A DNA stretch of 64,000 nt. Source: Eshraghiella sp051880035 (GTDB lineage: Bacteria > Bacillota > Clostridia > Lachnospirales > Lachnospiraceae). The stretch is from the NCBI GenBank assembly GCA_051880035.1, contig JBJENE010000006.1, positions 10,446-74,445 of the forward strand, written 5' to 3'. Within the stretch, counting starts at the first letter, position 1, and each line of letters starts with the position of its first letter. The translations under genes were made by a program, and so were the position numbers. The notes under the pieces are model-generated. The model was not told the origin of the DNA. It did not search any database and was given only the letters and a program-made list of their open reading frames with translations. This document shows positions 61,728 to 64,000 of this stretch, piece by piece.

Positions 61728-62561
61728 CTACCTATGCCATTCACCTGTAAAAGAAACCTCTGCAGGGCCTTCCATATAAACTCTGTTCTGTTGTCTGTCC
61801 CAGGTTATTTTTAAATCTCCTCCAAGGAGTTTAACTGTAACTTCATCATCACACAAACCATTTAAAACCGATGCCACCGCCGTAGCACATGCTCCCGTAC
61901 CACAGGCAAGGGTTTCTCCGGAGCCACGCTCCCATACACGCATTTTCAGGGTGTTTCTGTCAATCACTTTTACAAATTCCGTATTGACTCTGTCCGGAAA
62001 AGCTTCATTAAATTCAAACTTCGGACCAATCTTCTCAATAGGAAGATTCTCGATATCATCCATATATACTATACAATGGGGATTTCCCATTGAAACGCAT
62101 GTAATATTGTAAGTACTGCCGTCAACCGTAAGCGGCATTCCCACAATCTTTTCTCCCTCAAGCGCCACAGGAATATCCTGTGGACTAAGGATTGGCTCTC
62201 CCATGTCAACCCGTACTGTCTTAACCACACCATCCTCTATGTTTAGTTTAAGGTATTTTATTCCCGCCGGAGTATCTACTGTAATCTCTGTTTTGTCGGT
62301 AAGCCCGAAATCATATACATATTTACCCACACACCGGATTCCGTTTCCGCACATCTGTCCCATGGAACCGTCGGAATTATACATTTCCATGTAAAAGTCG
62401 GCTCTGTCACAGGGCTTAATCAGAATAAGACCGTCAGAACCTATTCCGAAATGCCTGTCACTGACCAACACTGCCGTTTCGGACGGTTTATCCACCTGCT
62501 CTTTAAAGCAGTCAACATATACATAATCATTGCCGATTCCCTGCATTTTAGTAAATTTCAT
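61728..62561 (-). CDS. dapF: Diaminopimelate epimerase
   Basis: A 277-residue PLP-independent epimerase that makes meso-diaminopimelate for lysine and peptidoglycan. The two catalytic cysteines are in MCGNGIRC (near residue 73) and ACGTGAC (near residue 217). GGAGG lies before the ATG. With dapL it forms a two-gene lysine unit. Confidence 0.96.
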   Translation of the reverse strand: MKFTKMQGIGNDYVYVDCFKEQVDKPSETAVLVSDRHFGIGSDGLILIKPCDRADFYMEMYNSDGSMGQMCGNGIRCVGKYVYDFGLTDKTEITVDTPAGIKYLKLNIEDGVVKTVRVDMGEPILSPQDIPVALEGEKIVGMPLTVDGSTYNITCVSMGNPHCIVYMDDIENLPIEKIGPKFEFNEAFPDRVNTEFVKVIDRNTLKMRVWERGSGETLACGTGACATAVASVLNGLCDDEVTVKLLGGDLKITWDRQQNRVYMEGPAEVSFTGEWHR

Positions 62562-62623
62562 GCCTTAACCTCCTGTCAAACTATATACGCCTTTTACCGG
62601 TAATTCCGGTATATGTTACAATT

Positions 62624-62649
62624 AAAAGATATGTATCACTCACGATACA
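62624..62649 (-). terminator. Weak terminator of the glnA-ANTAR unit
   Basis: TGTATC (62644-62649 on minus) pairs with GATACA (62632-62637) around a 6-nt loop, then TCTTTT. It includes the ANTAR stop codon. Confidence 0.5.
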
Positions 62650-63184
62650 AACATATTACCATGTTGGCAACTTCCGTGAGATTATTTCCGCTGTCCATAC
62701 TGCATTTCTGCATATACTTATGCGCTTCTGCTTCGGTCATATGGTTTCTGTCCATAAGAACGCCCTTTGCTTCTTTGATAATCTTAGCCTCTTCTTCCGA
62801 ACGGACTCTTGGAAGATTCCGTTCCCTTCGTCTGCGGCGGTTCTGATGCTCAAACATCATGTGTATGGTGTTAAGCAAATCAAAAAGTTTCAAAGGGGTG
62901 CCTATTTTCATTACCGTATCATCGCCCGGGTCCATCCAATGGGACTGGGATGCCACTAAAAGCATATCGAAATACGGCGGAAGACATTCTTTTAACTTAG
63001 TATAGTACATATCCGTAAAACGGTAGCTGCAGATAACTATGCCACCGCTAAGGGTATGAACATATTCCAAGGCCTGGGATCCACTTGTACATACTGCGTC
63101 AACTTCAATACCATTCCTTACAAGAAGATTTTTGATTTTTTTACCATCTTCCTGCTTTGGAAATACGATTATGACATTTTCCAT
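62636..63184 (-). CDS. ANTAR-domain response-regulator-like protein
   Basis: A 182-residue protein. The N-terminal 110 residues are a receiver-like domain without the usual phospho-accepting Asp cluster, and the C-terminal 60 residues an ANTAR RNA-binding domain (AKIIKEAKGVLMDRNHMTEAEAHKYMQKCS). ANTAR proteins stop transcription termination by binding a two-hairpin RNA. In clostridia they regulate glnA. It follows glnA by 24 nt. Confidence 0.9.
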   Translation of the reverse strand: MENVIIVFPKQEDGKKIKNLLVRNGIEVDAVCTSGSQALEYVHTLSGGIVICSYRFTDMYYTKLKECLPPYFDMLLVASQSHWMDPGDDTVMKIGTPLKLFDLLNTIHMMFEHQNRRRRRERNLPRVRSEEEAKIIKEAKGVLMDRNHMTEAEAHKYMQKCSMDSGNNLTEVANMVICLYRE

Positions 63185-63208
63185 CGTTTTGACTCCTGAT
63201 ATATGGCA

Positions 63209-64000
63209 TTAGAACTTGTAAAGATACTCATCTATTTCCCAGTCGCTGACTGTTATTTTATATCTCTTCCATTCAGCTTTCTTGGCTTCAACATACTTTT
63301 CGGCTGTCTCTTCGCCAAGGAAGTTCATGAGGTACTCATCTTTCTCAAGTCCCTTAACTGCATCATAGAGAGTTTCAGGAAGACTTTCGATTCCTCTTTC
63401 TTTCTTTTCTTTTTTGCTCATTGCATAGATATTGGCATCCACGCTGTCGCAAACCTGAAGCTTATTCTTTATTCCGTCAAGGCCGGCCATCAGACATACC
63501 GCAAGTGCAAGGTATGGGTTAGCTGTCGGATCAGGATTACGAAGTTCAACTCTTGTTCCTTTGCCTCTGGCTGCAGGAATTCTTATTAACGGACTTCTGT
63601 TCTTTGCTGACCATGCAATATAAACAGGAGCTTCATATCCCGGAACAAGTCTCTTATATGAATTAACGAGAGGGTTTGTAATTGCAACCATACCATTGAT
63701 ATGCTTCATCAGACCTGCAATAAACTGATATGCTTCTTCACTGAGTCCGTTCTTTCCGTTTTCATCGGCAAAAACATTCTTGCCGTCCTTCTCAAGTGAC
63801 ATATTGATATGCATTCCTGAACCGCACATATTAGCCTTAGGCTTCGGCATAAATGTGGCATGAAGTCCGTGTCTCTGCGCGATTGTCTGGACTGCCAGCT
63901 TAAAAGTCATAATGGAGTCAGCTGTTTTAACCGCCTCACCATACTTAAAATCGATCTCATGCTGTGCAGGTGCACACTCATGATGTGAAGCCTCAATCTC
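63209..64000 (-). CDS. glnA: Glutamine synthetase, type I, C-terminal part (cut by window edge)
   Basis: 263 codons of the C-terminal part; the N-terminus lies beyond the window. Visible active-site segments are the SHHECAPAQHEIDFKYGEA block, HGLHATFMPKP, GSGMHINMSL and the NRSPLIRIP loop. It makes glutamine from glutamate, ammonia and ATP. The ANTAR gene lies just downstream. Confidence 0.95.
   Translation of the reverse strand, partial: EIEASHHECAPAQHEIDFKYGEAVKTADSIMTFKLAVQTIAQRHGLHATFMPKPKANMCGSGMHINMSLEKDGKNVFADENGKNGLSEEAYQFIAGLMKHINGMVAITNPLVNSYKRLVPGYEAPVYIAWSAKNRSPLIRIPAARGKGTRVELRNPDPTANPYLALAVCLMAGLDGIKNKLQVCDSVDANIYAMSKKEKKERGIESLPETLYDAVKGLEKDEYLMNFLGEETAEKYVEAKKAEWKRYKITVSDWEIDEYLYKF

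Noticed and set aside
62586..62612. TACCGG inverted repeat between the ANTAR gene and dapF as an ANTAR target
   Set aside because: The loop does not fit the ANTAR hexaloop and only one hairpin of this type is present.

Overview
The window looks like chromosomal DNA from an anaerobic, low-G+C Gram-positive of the class Clostridia, most likely the family Lachnospiraceae. The reasons are AGGAGG-type ribosome binding sites, TTGACA/TATAAT promoters, a T-box leader on aspS, GatCAB, an ANTAR gene beside glnA, and gut-type neighbours (endo-galactanase, DHHW/MBOAT cassette, SEC-C protein, DUF2268-type protease). The genus cannot be fixed from the sequence alone. No tRNA, rRNA, CRISPR array, transposase or prophage gene was seen.

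Layout. 1-9000: the N-terminal part of a chemotaxis receptor with a lysine-rich cytoplasmic tail, an esterase-like hydrolase, a direct-repeat block, phosphoketolase under a strong promoter, and two MacB-like ABC half-exporters. 9100-17530: an orphan NMT1/THI5-like lipoprotein, a YhfC-like membrane protein, cspA, a methyltransferase-hslO pair, a membrane protein, a DUF2268-type metalloprotease, four 33-bp tandem repeats, a SEC-C protein, a HicB-like protein under a perfect consensus promoter, and an EamA transporter with a small membrane protein. 17539-38911: 22 genes all on the minus strand, nearly all touching or overlapping. They encode 5-oxoprolinase subunits A, B and C, a biotin carboxylase and biotin carrier, three further amide-type hydrolases (creatininase, acetamidase/formamidase and cyclase families), two ketopantoate-reductase-like enzymes, three aminotransferases, a DAP-decarboxylase-like enzyme, a methionine gamma-lyase, a complete Liv-type ABC importer, an AEC permease and a cytidylate-kinase-like NTPase. 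A PucR-type regulator diverges from it at 39109. 40397-45660: purC, purF, purB, purA. 45880-50471: a PilZ protein, then a DUF4358 lipoprotein-transglutaminase-MBOAT-DHHW cassette that probably O-acylates a surface polymer. 50711-55681: aspS-gatC-gatA-gatB behind a T-box. 55979-60431: a membrane-anchored GH53 endo-beta-1,4-galactanase and a polysaccharide deacetylase. 60492-64000: dapL, dapF, an ANTAR regulator and the C-terminal part of glnA.

The most unusual system is the 21-kb minus-strand operon. It reads as a dedicated import and degradation route for a nitrogen-containing, probably cyclic amide or lactam-like amino-acid derivative. The Liv and AEC proteins would move the compound, the biotin module with PxpABC and the other amidohydrolases would open it, and aminotransferases, reductases, the decarboxylase and the lyase would process the products. 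The substrate is unknown. The operon appears controlled by the PucR-type regulator and by an attenuator-like hairpin in its leader, and a second terminator-like hairpin separates pxpBC from the upstream genes.
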